DNA of 15,167 nucleotides from Kiritimatiellia bacterium (lineage in GTDB: Bacteria > Verrucomicrobiota > Kiritimatiellia > RFP12 > UBA1067). Location of the stretch: contig JAEDMN010000053.1 of assembly GCA_016302985.1 (NCBI GenBank), positions 1 to 15,167 on the forward strand, read 5' to 3'. The translations under genes and the position numbers were made by a program. Positions 1 through 5,344 of this stretch are shown here, piece after piece. Within the stretch, counting starts at the first letter, position 1. Each line of letters starts with the position of its first letter. The notes under the pieces were generated by a model. The model made no database searches. It was not told where the DNA came from and saw only the letters and a program-made list of their open reading frames with translations.

Positions 1-49
1 CTCAAGGCACCACCCCGGTGGGCGCCACGCGTGGAAGCCGGGCTGGCAT

Positions 50-60
50 GTTTATATAAA
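50..60. promoter_or_regulatory. Palindrome site 1 (11 of 12 bases, degenerate)
   Basis: The bases read GTTTATATAAA followed by A instead of C, so the outermost pair of the 12-bp palindrome is lost. It is the left-most site of the array and the only imperfect one. Confidence 0.55.
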
Positions 61-108
61 AGCCTCAAGCCCCCCCGTGGACGCCACGCGGGGATAGCGA
101 TCCGACAT

Positions 109-120
109 GTTTATATAAAC
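109..120. promoter_or_regulatory. Palindrome site 2, GTTTATATAAAC (putative operator)
   Basis: A perfect 12-bp palindrome, identical to the sites at 173-184 and 1089-1100. It starts 59 bases after site 1. ArsR-family winged-helix dimers bind such short AT-rich palindromes; assignment to the neighbouring regulator is inference. Confidence 0.6.
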
Positions 121-172
121 TTCTCAAACTACCACCCCGGTGGACACCACGCGGGGGATACCGGGCTGGCAT

Positions 173-184
173 GTTTATATAAAC
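173..184. promoter_or_regulatory. Palindrome site 3, GTTTATATAAAC (putative operator)
   Basis: A perfect 12-bp palindrome, 64 bases from site 2. It lies 78 bases beyond the stop codon of the ArsR-like regulator. Read on the minus strand, all three array sites are followed directly by ATG, but no convincing ORF follows. Confidence 0.6.
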
Positions 185-262
185 TGTTCCACATCCAATA
201 GACGGAGACGGCGAATCATGTCAGCCCCTTCACGTACCGGACGGATGTGTGACGAAGCGAAT

Positions 263-1069
263 TCATACCCTGCCCTCCTCGAAAAGTCCGTCATCTTCCT
301 CCATCAGCGCCGTTCTCTCTCGTGAAGTCGGGACGTGCTGGACGGGACGCATTTTCTTTTTCAGAATCCATCCCCCGCGAAGGTTGTCCTCGCGGGAGAC
401 GATTCGCCGGATCACGGCACGCGAGGCTGTATCGAGAGCATGATCCTCGACGACGTTCCGGTAGTCGATTCCAGCACGGACGTTCTCGTCCAGAATGGAC
501 ATCAGCGTCGCGGACACCGGATGCCCAGGTTGATGCAGTTGAAAACAATACCCCGAATCGCCTCGGTGTTTCGTCTCGAGCAAGTCCGCGGCGGTCAGAA
601 ACGAAAGATGGTGTTCAATCGTCTTGACGCATGTCCCCACTGCGCACTTCAGATCGCGCATCCCAGCCTCGCCCCGGGACAGACGGGCCAACATCGCCAG
701 CCGGTTGAAATGCGAGAATGCCCGTAGCCGCGTCATCAGGTCCACTTCCCAGCCATCCGGAACGCCTCGTTCCCAGTACGAAACCAGACTGTCCCGAAAC
801 CGCGTCGGTGCCGTCCACGGGCAGTCCCGCCAGGGTCTGTAGTAGACCTTGACCTCATGACGGGCGGCATCCAGAAGTCCCTGCGCATTCATCTGCTTCA
901 GATAGATGCAGCCGACCGGATCGTCCAGCTTCAATGCCCGGCAGATTTCACGTACGCACAGCGTCCCGTCCGTCTCGCAGATGAGTCTCAGCATCCGCAG
1001 CCGCGTGGGATTGAGCACGCTCCTCACCAGCCGCCACAGCACGGGCCCCGATTCGACACCATCGTTCAT
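263..1069 (-). CDS. Transcriptional regulator with two tandem ArsR-like winged-helix domains
   Basis: Predicted 268-residue cytoplasmic DNA-binding protein. Residues about 8-80 form one ArsR-like winged helix (SVLNPTRLRMLRLI at 17-30, recognition-helix region 49-66, wing around VKVYYRP). Residues about 112-182 form a second (AFSHFNRLAMLARL at 117-130, recognition-helix region 148-164). The two repeats align by eye around the (N/F)xRLxMLxxL helix. A basic tail follows (RRIVSREDNL, WILKKKMRP). No CxC metal-sensing motif of the classical ArsR/SmtB sensors is evident, so the signal is unknown. The ATG at 1069 is preceded by a good ribosome binding site (GGGGAGG, about 6 bases away). The palindrome GTTTATATAAAC lies 20 bases upstream, inside the 38-base gap after the helicase gene, which suggests autoregulation. 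Ordinary ArsR proteins are about 100 residues with one domain; here the duplication would let one chain act as a pseudo-dimer. Fold assignment is good; target and ligand are unknown. Confidence 0.8.
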   Translation of the reverse strand: MNDGVESGPVLWRLVRSVLNPTRLRMLRLICETDGTLCVREICRALKLDDPVGCIYLKQMNAQGLLDAARHEVKVYYRPWRDCPWTAPTRFRDSLVSYWERGVPDGWEVDLMTRLRAFSHFNRLAMLARLSRGEAGMRDLKCAVGTCVKTIEHHLSFLTAADLLETKHRGDSGYCFQLHQPGHPVSATLMSILDENVRAGIDYRNVVEDHALDTASRAVIRRIVSREDNLRGGWILKKKMRPVQHVPTSRERTALMEEDDGLFEEGRV

Positions 1070-1088
1070 CTTCGCCTCCCCTGGAAAC

Positions 1089-1100
1089 GTTTATATAAAC
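1089..1100. promoter_or_regulatory. Palindrome site 4, GTTTATATAAAC, in front of the ArsR-like regulator (putative autoregulatory operator)
   Basis: A perfect 12-bp palindrome between the helicase stop (1108-1110) and the regulator ATG (1069), ending 7 bases before the ribosome binding site. Its TATATA/TATAAA core could double as a -10 box, in which case a bound regulator would block polymerase. I see no convincing -35 at the matching distance, so the promoter itself is uncertain. Confidence 0.65.
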
Positions 1101-1107
1101 CTCGCGC

Positions 1108-3807
1108 CTACCGAAACGACCGTGCCAGCAAGACCTGCCGGAGGTTGCTCGCATAGCCCCTGGGCAATGCGGGATGAGCGAGGATGCCCCGAATCGCATC
1201 CTCGTGCTCCCGGTCGGGAACAAGACCCAGACGTACGAAATCCGACGGCGTGCCGCGGATGACGGATCGCCAGTTCCGTTCCTCCAGCGCCTCCGCCGCG
1301 GACAGCCGTACCTCACCATCTCCGGCATACAGGCCGTCGCCCAGGCAAATGGAGCAGAGCAAGGCCGTATCGCCGCCTGCGGCCAGACCCCCGCGATAGT
1401 ATTCCAGCGCCGACATCCAGATGTCGGTCCGCACCGTGCCCCAGGTTCGTTTCCGAACCGCCTCCAACATGTCCAGATCGTATTCGACCGTCTCGCGCAG
1501 GCAGTCGATGACACATGCGGACAGATCCTCGCGCGGCAGATGCCTCTGGTACAGCTTCCGGCGTCCCGCGGCGTCCACCCAGTGCCGTGCCACGCGCAGC
1601 GCCATGGTCACGACGGGATTGCGGGCCGAGTCCAGCCCCTGTTCGACGAGCGCCGCGTCCCAGCTGCGGGATGTATTCAGCGCCGCCAGCCGTTCCCACT
1701 GCCACAGCCAGTCTTCCGACAGATCCGCCCCCCGCGCCTTGCGCAGGTAATAGCCCGTATAGGACTGCGAGAAGCATTCCGCGATGTCGTCGACGGGGCC
1801 ACCGGGCTTCGCGCCCAGCAATACGAGATGTCGACGCGCCCTGCTCATGCCGACGTAGAGCAGCCGCCGCGTCTCCTCGTCCCGCAGGAAAGTTGAAACC
1901 TCCGGGAGCACGACCCCGTCGAACTGCCGCCCCTTCGCCTTGTGAATCGTCGAGACGACGATCCGTTCATCGCCAACGAGCATGTCCGCCTCCTTTGCGC
2001 GCCGGAGTCTCGGCCATTCCGCGTGCAGGAATTCGGCAAACGGACGGCCATCCTGCGCGTGGACATGGTCCGCATAGCGCAGGAACTTTTCGATTCTCAT
2101 GCGGGCCTGCAGGCAGGCCCCCTCATAGTCCGCCAACACCTCCCCCTCCGTCCCTGCCATCGCATCAGGAAGGAGTTCCCGCATGTCGTACCGGCGGCCG
2201 GCATCGAACGCGACCTTCGCAAAGCGCGCGAAGAGTCCGTGGAAGGCCAATGCCTCGGAATCTCCCTGCCGACACATCGGCCGTAGCGCACGGCGCAGCG
2301 CCTGCAGTACGCGGCGGTTCCGCCACGCCCAGCGACCGGCCCGCCCCCCGGATGCGGGGAACAGGGGGATTCCGTCGTCTTCAGCCAGAAGATTCTCCGG
2401 ACGCCAACCCGCCGCGAACATGTCCCGTACGAAATAGCGCGCCTCGCGGGTGGTCCGGATGCCCGCGCCGAACCGTCGGACAAGTGCCGTCCACGCGATG
2501 CGCGACGGACGTCCGGAGAACAGGTCCACGAAGGCGAGGAAATCCCGCATCGGGCGGAAGAATCCGAGTTCAAACCCCGAGACCTTCACACTCCGCCAGG
2601 GCAGTCTGGACAACTCGCGCGCCAGATCGTCCGCCAGGCCGTTCGTTCGCACCAGCACCGCCACGTCCCTTGCGCGTCCCGACCCCAACAGATCGCGGAC
2701 CTGGCCGAGGACCGTTTCCGTCGACCCTTCCGCCAGCAACCGCATCACACCGTTTTCCCGTCGGAAGTCCGCGGGTTCGGAGATGAAGGCGCGCTTCGAA
2801 TGCAACTGGGCCAGCGAATAGCGCATCAGGACCTCGAGCAGTAGCGGCGTTGCCCGGAAATTCAGCCGGAAATCGTGGCGCAGACAGCCCTCCGTGGCTT
2901 CCTCCAACCGCGAAAGGGAAGCCCCCATGAAGGAGAAGATGGATTGCTCCAGGTCGCCGAAGTAGACCGACACCGCCTGCGCGGCTGTGAGTTCGCGGAC
3001 GATCGCCCATTGCAACGGGTTCAGATCCTGGACCTCGTCGACCTGGACCCAGCTGAAGCGCTCCTCGTCCGCCAGCGGGTGCTGGAGCAGCCGCAGATAC
3101 GTCTCGTTGAGCAAATCGTCGAAATCAAGGGCGAGAAAGCGTCGCTTCAGTCCGCGATAGGCCTTCTCCAACAGACCCAACGCCCCCATTGACCAGAGGG
3201 CGTTCGCCTCCTGCGGCCAAGGGGATTCCAGCCGGCGGGGGATCCCGATGCGCCGCTGGTGGATGACCGACATGCCCGCGCGTGCACAGGACGCCGCGTC
3301 CACGCCGTTCTGCCGGCACCGGGCCAGAAATGTCTCCAGGTCTTCGCGCATCCTGTGGACCCGGTCCTCCGTGCGGTCCACGAGATGGGCCAGCACGGTC
3401 ACCCCATGCGTCCGCTTCAGGTCCGACGGAAGTCCCATGCGGAGCTCCTCCCTAAGGACAGCCAGGACCTCGCGGGCCATGTCGCGCTGCTCGACCTCGT
3501 CGACGACGTGTCGTCCGGAATGGAGAAGCCCGACTTGCCTGAGGAACCGTTCGCAGAAGTGATGGAGATTGCCCACATCCGGCAACGGCCCCGTTCCGCC
3601 CTCCGCCACCACGCGTTCCCGCATCTCGAAGGCCGCCCGATTGGTGAATGTCGCGCAGAGCATGCGTTCGGGCGGCACACCACCCGCGAGCGCCGTTCGG
3701 ATGCGCTGCGACAACATCTCCGTCTTCCCGGATCCCGGCGGCGCCAGGACCAGATGCCGCCCCTCGGCAACCTCCACAATCGCCCGCTGCTCGTCCGTCA
3801 AATCCAT
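1108..3807 (-). CDS. UvrD/PcrA/Rep-like superfamily 1A DNA helicase with C-terminal extension
   Basis: 899-residue ATP-dependent 3'-5' DNA helicase/translocase by family; it would act on DNA repair or replication intermediates. SF1 motifs in order: Walker A APPGSGKT (22-29), motif Ia TFTNRAAFEMRERV (53-66), LDFDDLL (227-233), motif II VDEVQD (256-261, a variant of DEFQD), motif III FGDLEQSIFSFMGA (283-296), motif IV region FRLNFRAT (313-320), motif V VVSTIHKAKGRQFDGVVLPE (617-636) and motif VI LLYVGMSRARRHLVLLG (649-665). All catalytic motifs are intact. No nuclease domain is evident, so it is not an AddA/RecB type. Residues about 670-899 match no domain I recognise; they look helical, perhaps HEAT-like. 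The ATG at 3807 has GGAG about 10 bases upstream. The ArsR-like regulator gene follows after 38 bases and may be cotranscribed. It could be the housekeeping UvrD or an accessory paralogue; nothing in the window decides. Confidence 0.88.
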   Translation of the reverse strand: MDLTDEQRAIVEVAEGRHLVLAPPGSGKTEMLSQRIRTALAGGVPPERMLCATFTNRAAFEMRERVVAEGGTGPLPDVGNLHHFCERFLRQVGLLHSGRHVVDEVEQRDMAREVLAVLREELRMGLPSDLKRTHGVTVLAHLVDRTEDRVHRMREDLETFLARCRQNGVDAASCARAGMSVIHQRRIGIPRRLESPWPQEANALWSMGALGLLEKAYRGLKRRFLALDFDDLLNETYLRLLQHPLADEERFSWVQVDEVQDLNPLQWAIVRELTAAQAVSVYFGDLEQSIFSFMGASLSRLEEATEGCLRHDFRLNFRATPLLLEVLMRYSLAQLHSKRAFISEPADFRRENGVMRLLAEGSTETVLGQVRDLLGSGRARDVAVLVRTNGLADDLARELSRLPWRSVKVSGFELGFFRPMRDFLAFVDLFSGRPSRIAWTALVRRFGAGIRTTREARYFVRDMFAAGWRPENLLAEDDGIPLFPASGGRAGRWAWRNRRVLQALRRALRPMCRQGDSEALAFHGLFARFAKVAFDAGRRYDMRELLPDAMAGTEGEVLADYEGACLQARMRIEKFLRYADHVHAQDGRPFAEFLHAEWPRLRRAKEADMLVGDERIVVSTIHKAKGRQFDGVVLPEVSTFLRDEETRRLLYVGMSRARRHLVLLGAKPGGPVDDIAECFSQSYTGYYLRKARGADLSEDWLWQWERLAALNTSRSWDAALVEQGLDSARNPVVTMALRVARHWVDAAGRRKLYQRHLPREDLSACVIDCLRETVEYDLDMLEAVRKRTWGTVRTDIWMSALEYYRGGLAAGGDTALLCSICLGDGLYAGDGEVRLSAAEALEERNWRSVIRGTPSDFVRLGLVPDREHEDAIRGILAHPALPRGYASNLRQVLLARSFR

Positions 3808-3935
3808 GTCGGTTCACTCCTTCGTCCTCTTCAGCATTTCCGGATCCACTGGACCCACACTGCGAAAGCGACAGTAGTAAAGCACAGATTCGCAAAAAGT
3901 TTCTTACAATTTGATTACAGGACGGTCGAACGCCG

Positions 3936-4637
3936 TCAGGGTTCGCAATAGCGGTAGCCGCGTCCCCAGACGGCCTCGAGATGGTCGGCGCCGGCACCGA
4001 GCTTGTTCCGAAGGCGGGAGATGGCGACGCTGAGCGTGGATTCGTTCCCCTTGAAGTCCACCCCCCAGAACTGCGTGAACAGCGCGTCGCGCGAGAACAC
4101 CTCGCCCGGATGCCGCGCCAGCAGACGCATCAGCTCGATTTCCCGCATCGACAGTTCCGGACCCGGTCCGTCGTCCGACACCAGGCGGAACCGCACCGTG
4201 TCCACCTGCCATCCGGCAAAGGAGAAGCTCCCGTCCTCCGGCTCCCCCCTGTCGCCGCCGGCGCGTTGCAGGATCCGCGCGACCCGCGCCAGCAGGACCC
4301 GTGGGGACGAGGTCTTGACGATGAAGTCGTCCGCCCCCAGCGAGAGTCCGCGGAACTCCTCCGCGTCGCCCCCCTTCGCCGTCAGGAACAGGATCGGCAC
4401 CTCGGCGTCCCGCGCACGGATCTCCGAGCAGACGTCGTAGCCGTTCATCCCCGGCATCATCACGTCGAGCAGCACGAGGTCCGGCCGTCGCGCCCCGAAG
4501 AGGGACAGCGCCTCCTTCCCGTCCGCCGCCGCGCGCACGGCGTAGTTCTCGCCTTCAAGCAGGGCGACGAGCCCTTCCCGGATGGCCGCCTCGTCCTCCG
4601 CCAGCAGAATCTCGGTCCAAGGGGTGTTCTCTTCCAC
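3936..4637 (-). CDS. OmpR/PhoB-family response regulator, GTG start
   Basis: Two-component response regulator of 233 residues from the GTG at 4635-4637. The receiver domain spans about 9-125 with the acidic pair E14/D15, phospho-acceptor D58 (LLLDVMMPGMNG context), T86 and K108. The residue after K108 is T instead of the usual P (VKTSSPR). The winged-helix trans_reg_C domain is about 135-233 (LSMREIELMRLLARHPGEVF, then ISRLRNKLG and GRGYRY). The reading frame stays open to 4817, but the extra 60 codons translate the tRNA terminator stem and a probable promoter and resemble no receiver sequence. The GTG has GGAG 7 bases upstream and gives the usual family length. No histidine kinase lies next to it in the window, so its partner and stimulus are unknown. 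The helicase gene follows after 128 bases. Confidence 0.92.
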   Translation of the reverse strand: MEENTPWTEILLAEDEAAIREGLVALLEGENYAVRAAADGKEALSLFGARRPDLVLLDVMMPGMNGYDVCSEIRARDAEVPILFLTAKGGDAEEFRGLSLGADDFIVKTSSPRVLLARVARILQRAGGDRGEPEDGSFSFAGWQVDTVRFRLVSDDGPGPELSMREIELMRLLARHPGEVFSRDALFTQFWGVDFKGNESTLSVAISRLRNKLGAGADHLEAVWGRGYRYCEP

Positions 4638-4696
4638 AGCTTCGCTCCGTTCAGATGGTTCCCATGCGGACGGCCACCGCCGTTCGACACGGGACC

Positions 4697-4702
4697 AGCC
4701 TA
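4697..4702 (-). promoter_or_regulatory. Possible extended -10 (TGCTAGGCT) of the response regulator gene
   Basis: Minus strand reads TG-C-TAGGCT, an extended -10 form, about 60 bases before the GTG start. No good -35 is found at 16-18 bases. This is weak support on its own; the position between the tRNA terminator and the gene is what makes it plausible. Confidence 0.3.
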
Positions 4703-4726
4703 GCACATATTCGGGCGAAATTGGAC

Positions 4727-4748
4727 GTTGTGCGACCGATTGCACAAC
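4727..4748. promoter_or_regulatory. Inverted repeat GTTGTGC-N8-GCACAAC (putative operator)
   Basis: Perfect 7-bp arms at 4727-4733 and 4742-4748 with an 8-base spacer, just upstream of the possible -10 of the response regulator gene. The size and position fit a dimeric regulator binding site. OmpR-family proteins usually prefer direct repeats, so the binder may be another protein. Confidence 0.4.
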
Positions 4749-4774
4749 TTTTCGGAAAGAGGTCCGAAGAAACG

Positions 4775-4808
4775 AAAAACGCGAAGCAATCTGCGTCGCT
4801 TCGCGTTT
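4775..4808 (-). terminator. Rho-independent terminator of the tRNA-Ser gene
   Basis: An 11-bp perfect stem (AAACGCGAAGC at 4777-4787 paired with GCTTCGCGTTT at 4798-4808), a 10-base loop and a run of T on the minus strand (complement of 4775-4779). It begins 19 bases after the encoded CCA end of the tRNA. It also argues that the long upstream frame of the response regulator is not translated. Confidence 0.88.
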
Positions 4809-4826
4809 CCTTCTCACCTCTGCGAT

Positions 4827-4920
4827 TGGCGGAGGGAGGGGGATTTGAACCCCCGATACGGTGATTAGACCGTATGACGATTTAGCAAACCGTTGCCTTC
4901 AGCCACTCGGCCATCCCTCC
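4827..4920 (-). tRNA. tRNA-Ser (anticodon GCU)
   Basis: 94 bases including an encoded CCA (complement of TGG at 4827-4829). Acceptor arms GGAGGGA and TCCCTCC pair perfectly and the discriminator is G, as expected for serine. The anticodon stem ACGGT/ATCGT closes the loop TTGCTAA with anticodon GCT (complement of 4884-4886). A long variable arm (ATACGGT...ACCGTAT) marks it as a class II tRNA, and the T arm reads GGGGGTTCAAATCCCCC. It reads AGC and AGU codons. It has its own promoter and terminator, so it is a single-gene unit. Confidence 0.97.
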
Positions 4921-4938
4921 TCGTCAGAAGTGACGAGT

Positions 4939-4967
4939 ATAATACGAAATTTATCGGCGGATTGCAA
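4939..4967 (-). promoter_or_regulatory. Promoter of tRNA-Ser
   Basis: On the minus strand, -35 TTGCAA (complement of 4962-4967), a spacer of exactly 17 bases, and -10 TATTAT (complement of 4939-4944). Predicted transcription start is near 4931, about 10 bases before the tRNA 5' end. This is a good housekeeping sigma match. Confidence 0.85.
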
Positions 4968-5012
4968 GGGGGAAAGTAAAAGAGGTTGGTACTTCCCTTG
5001 GACCGGCCGCAT

Positions 5013-5145
5013 GGTAGGGATCGACGTCCCGTCGATCCGTGCGGATGGATTGCCGATGCGGTGCGGATGTCGGGTCGTTCCGACATTAAATCCGACATCC
5101 ATCGTCACACCATCCCGCGGCGCGACGAGGACGTCGCGCCCTACC
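5013..5145. repeat. REP doublet (REPIN/BIME-like element), copy 1
   Basis: 133 bp bounded by GGTAGGG (5013-5019) and its inverse CCCTACC (5139-5145). Just inside each end is a hairpin: GGATCGACG-TCC-CGTCGATCC (5018-5038) and, inverted, GGCGCGACG-AGGA-CGTCGCGCC (5119-5140). A third inverted repeat, GGATGTCGG/CCGACATCC, lies in the middle (5065-5073 and 5092-5100). A GTAG tetranucleotide at the foot of a short hairpin, in two inverted copies, is the known layout of REP doublets moved by RAYT (TnpA_REP) transposases. A short MITE is the alternative. No transposase gene is in the window and no target duplication is visible. Confidence 0.65.
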
Positions 5146-5211
5146 GGGCGAGCACGCCAGCCCCACGCTCGTGCACCTCGACGCGGCGCTCGGCCGTGAG
5201 GCCGGCCGCAT

Positions 5212-5344
5212 GGTAGGGATCGACGTCCCGTCGATCCGTGCGGATGGATTGCCGATGCGGTGCGGATGTCGGGTCGTTCCGACATTAAATCCGACATCCA
5301 TCGTCACACCATCCCGCGGCGCGACGAGGACGTCGCGCCCTACC
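5212..5344. repeat. REP doublet (REPIN/BIME-like element), copy 2
   Basis: Identical to the copy at 5013-5145, carried by the 199-bp tandem duplication. Its right end (CCCTACC, 5338-5344) overlaps the adjacent gene: the TAG stop codon of the glycoside-hydrolase-like protein is the TAG of GGTAGGG read on the minus strand. Insertion of this element therefore probably created that gene's present stop. Confidence 0.65.

Larger units (their letters stand above)
1..190. repeat. Tandem array of three ~60-bp units, each a GC-rich hairpin plus an AT palindrome
   Basis: Three imperfect direct repeats begin with CTCAA at 1, 64 and 123 (periods 63 and 59). Each has the same order: a GC-rich inverted repeat (GTGG-3 nt-CCAC core at 18-28, 77-87 and 140-150, with outer CCCC/GGGG pairing in units 2 and 3), about 15 bases that match closely between units 1 and 3 (CCGGGCTGGCAT), then the palindrome GTTTATATAAAC. 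The array starts at the first base of the window and may continue to the left. The inter-palindrome sequence is clearly related between units, so this is not a CRISPR. No credible protein is encoded. The array lies downstream of the ArsR-like regulator gene, and its palindromes match the one in front of that gene. Confidence 0.8.

Noticed and set aside
172..184. Short minus-strand ORF starting at the ATG after palindrome 3
   Set aside because: It only translates the repeat units (about 35 codons), has no RBS, and the repeat period is not a multiple of three.
1..190. CRISPR array or integron attC sites
   Set aside because: The segments between palindromes are related copies rather than unique spacers, there are only three units, no cas or integrase gene is seen, and GTTTATA does not fit the attC core GTTRRRY.
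1108..3807. Helicase as part of a Gabija-type or RecBCD/AddAB system
   Set aside because: No OLD-family nuclease gene is adjacent and the helicase itself has no visible nuclease domain.
3840..3935. Promoter of the helicase gene
   Set aside because: TTGTAA and TTGCGA are present on the minus strand but no -10-like hexamer lies at 16-18 bases from either; not strong enough to list.
3914..3938. Terminator after the response regulator gene (GACGG/CCGTC stem)
   Set aside because: The stem is only 5 bp with a 7-base loop and no T run follows directly.
4827..4920. tRNA-Ser as attachment site of an integrated element
   Set aside because: No integrase gene and no second copy of the tRNA 3' end were found in the window, and the tRNA has an intact promoter and terminator.
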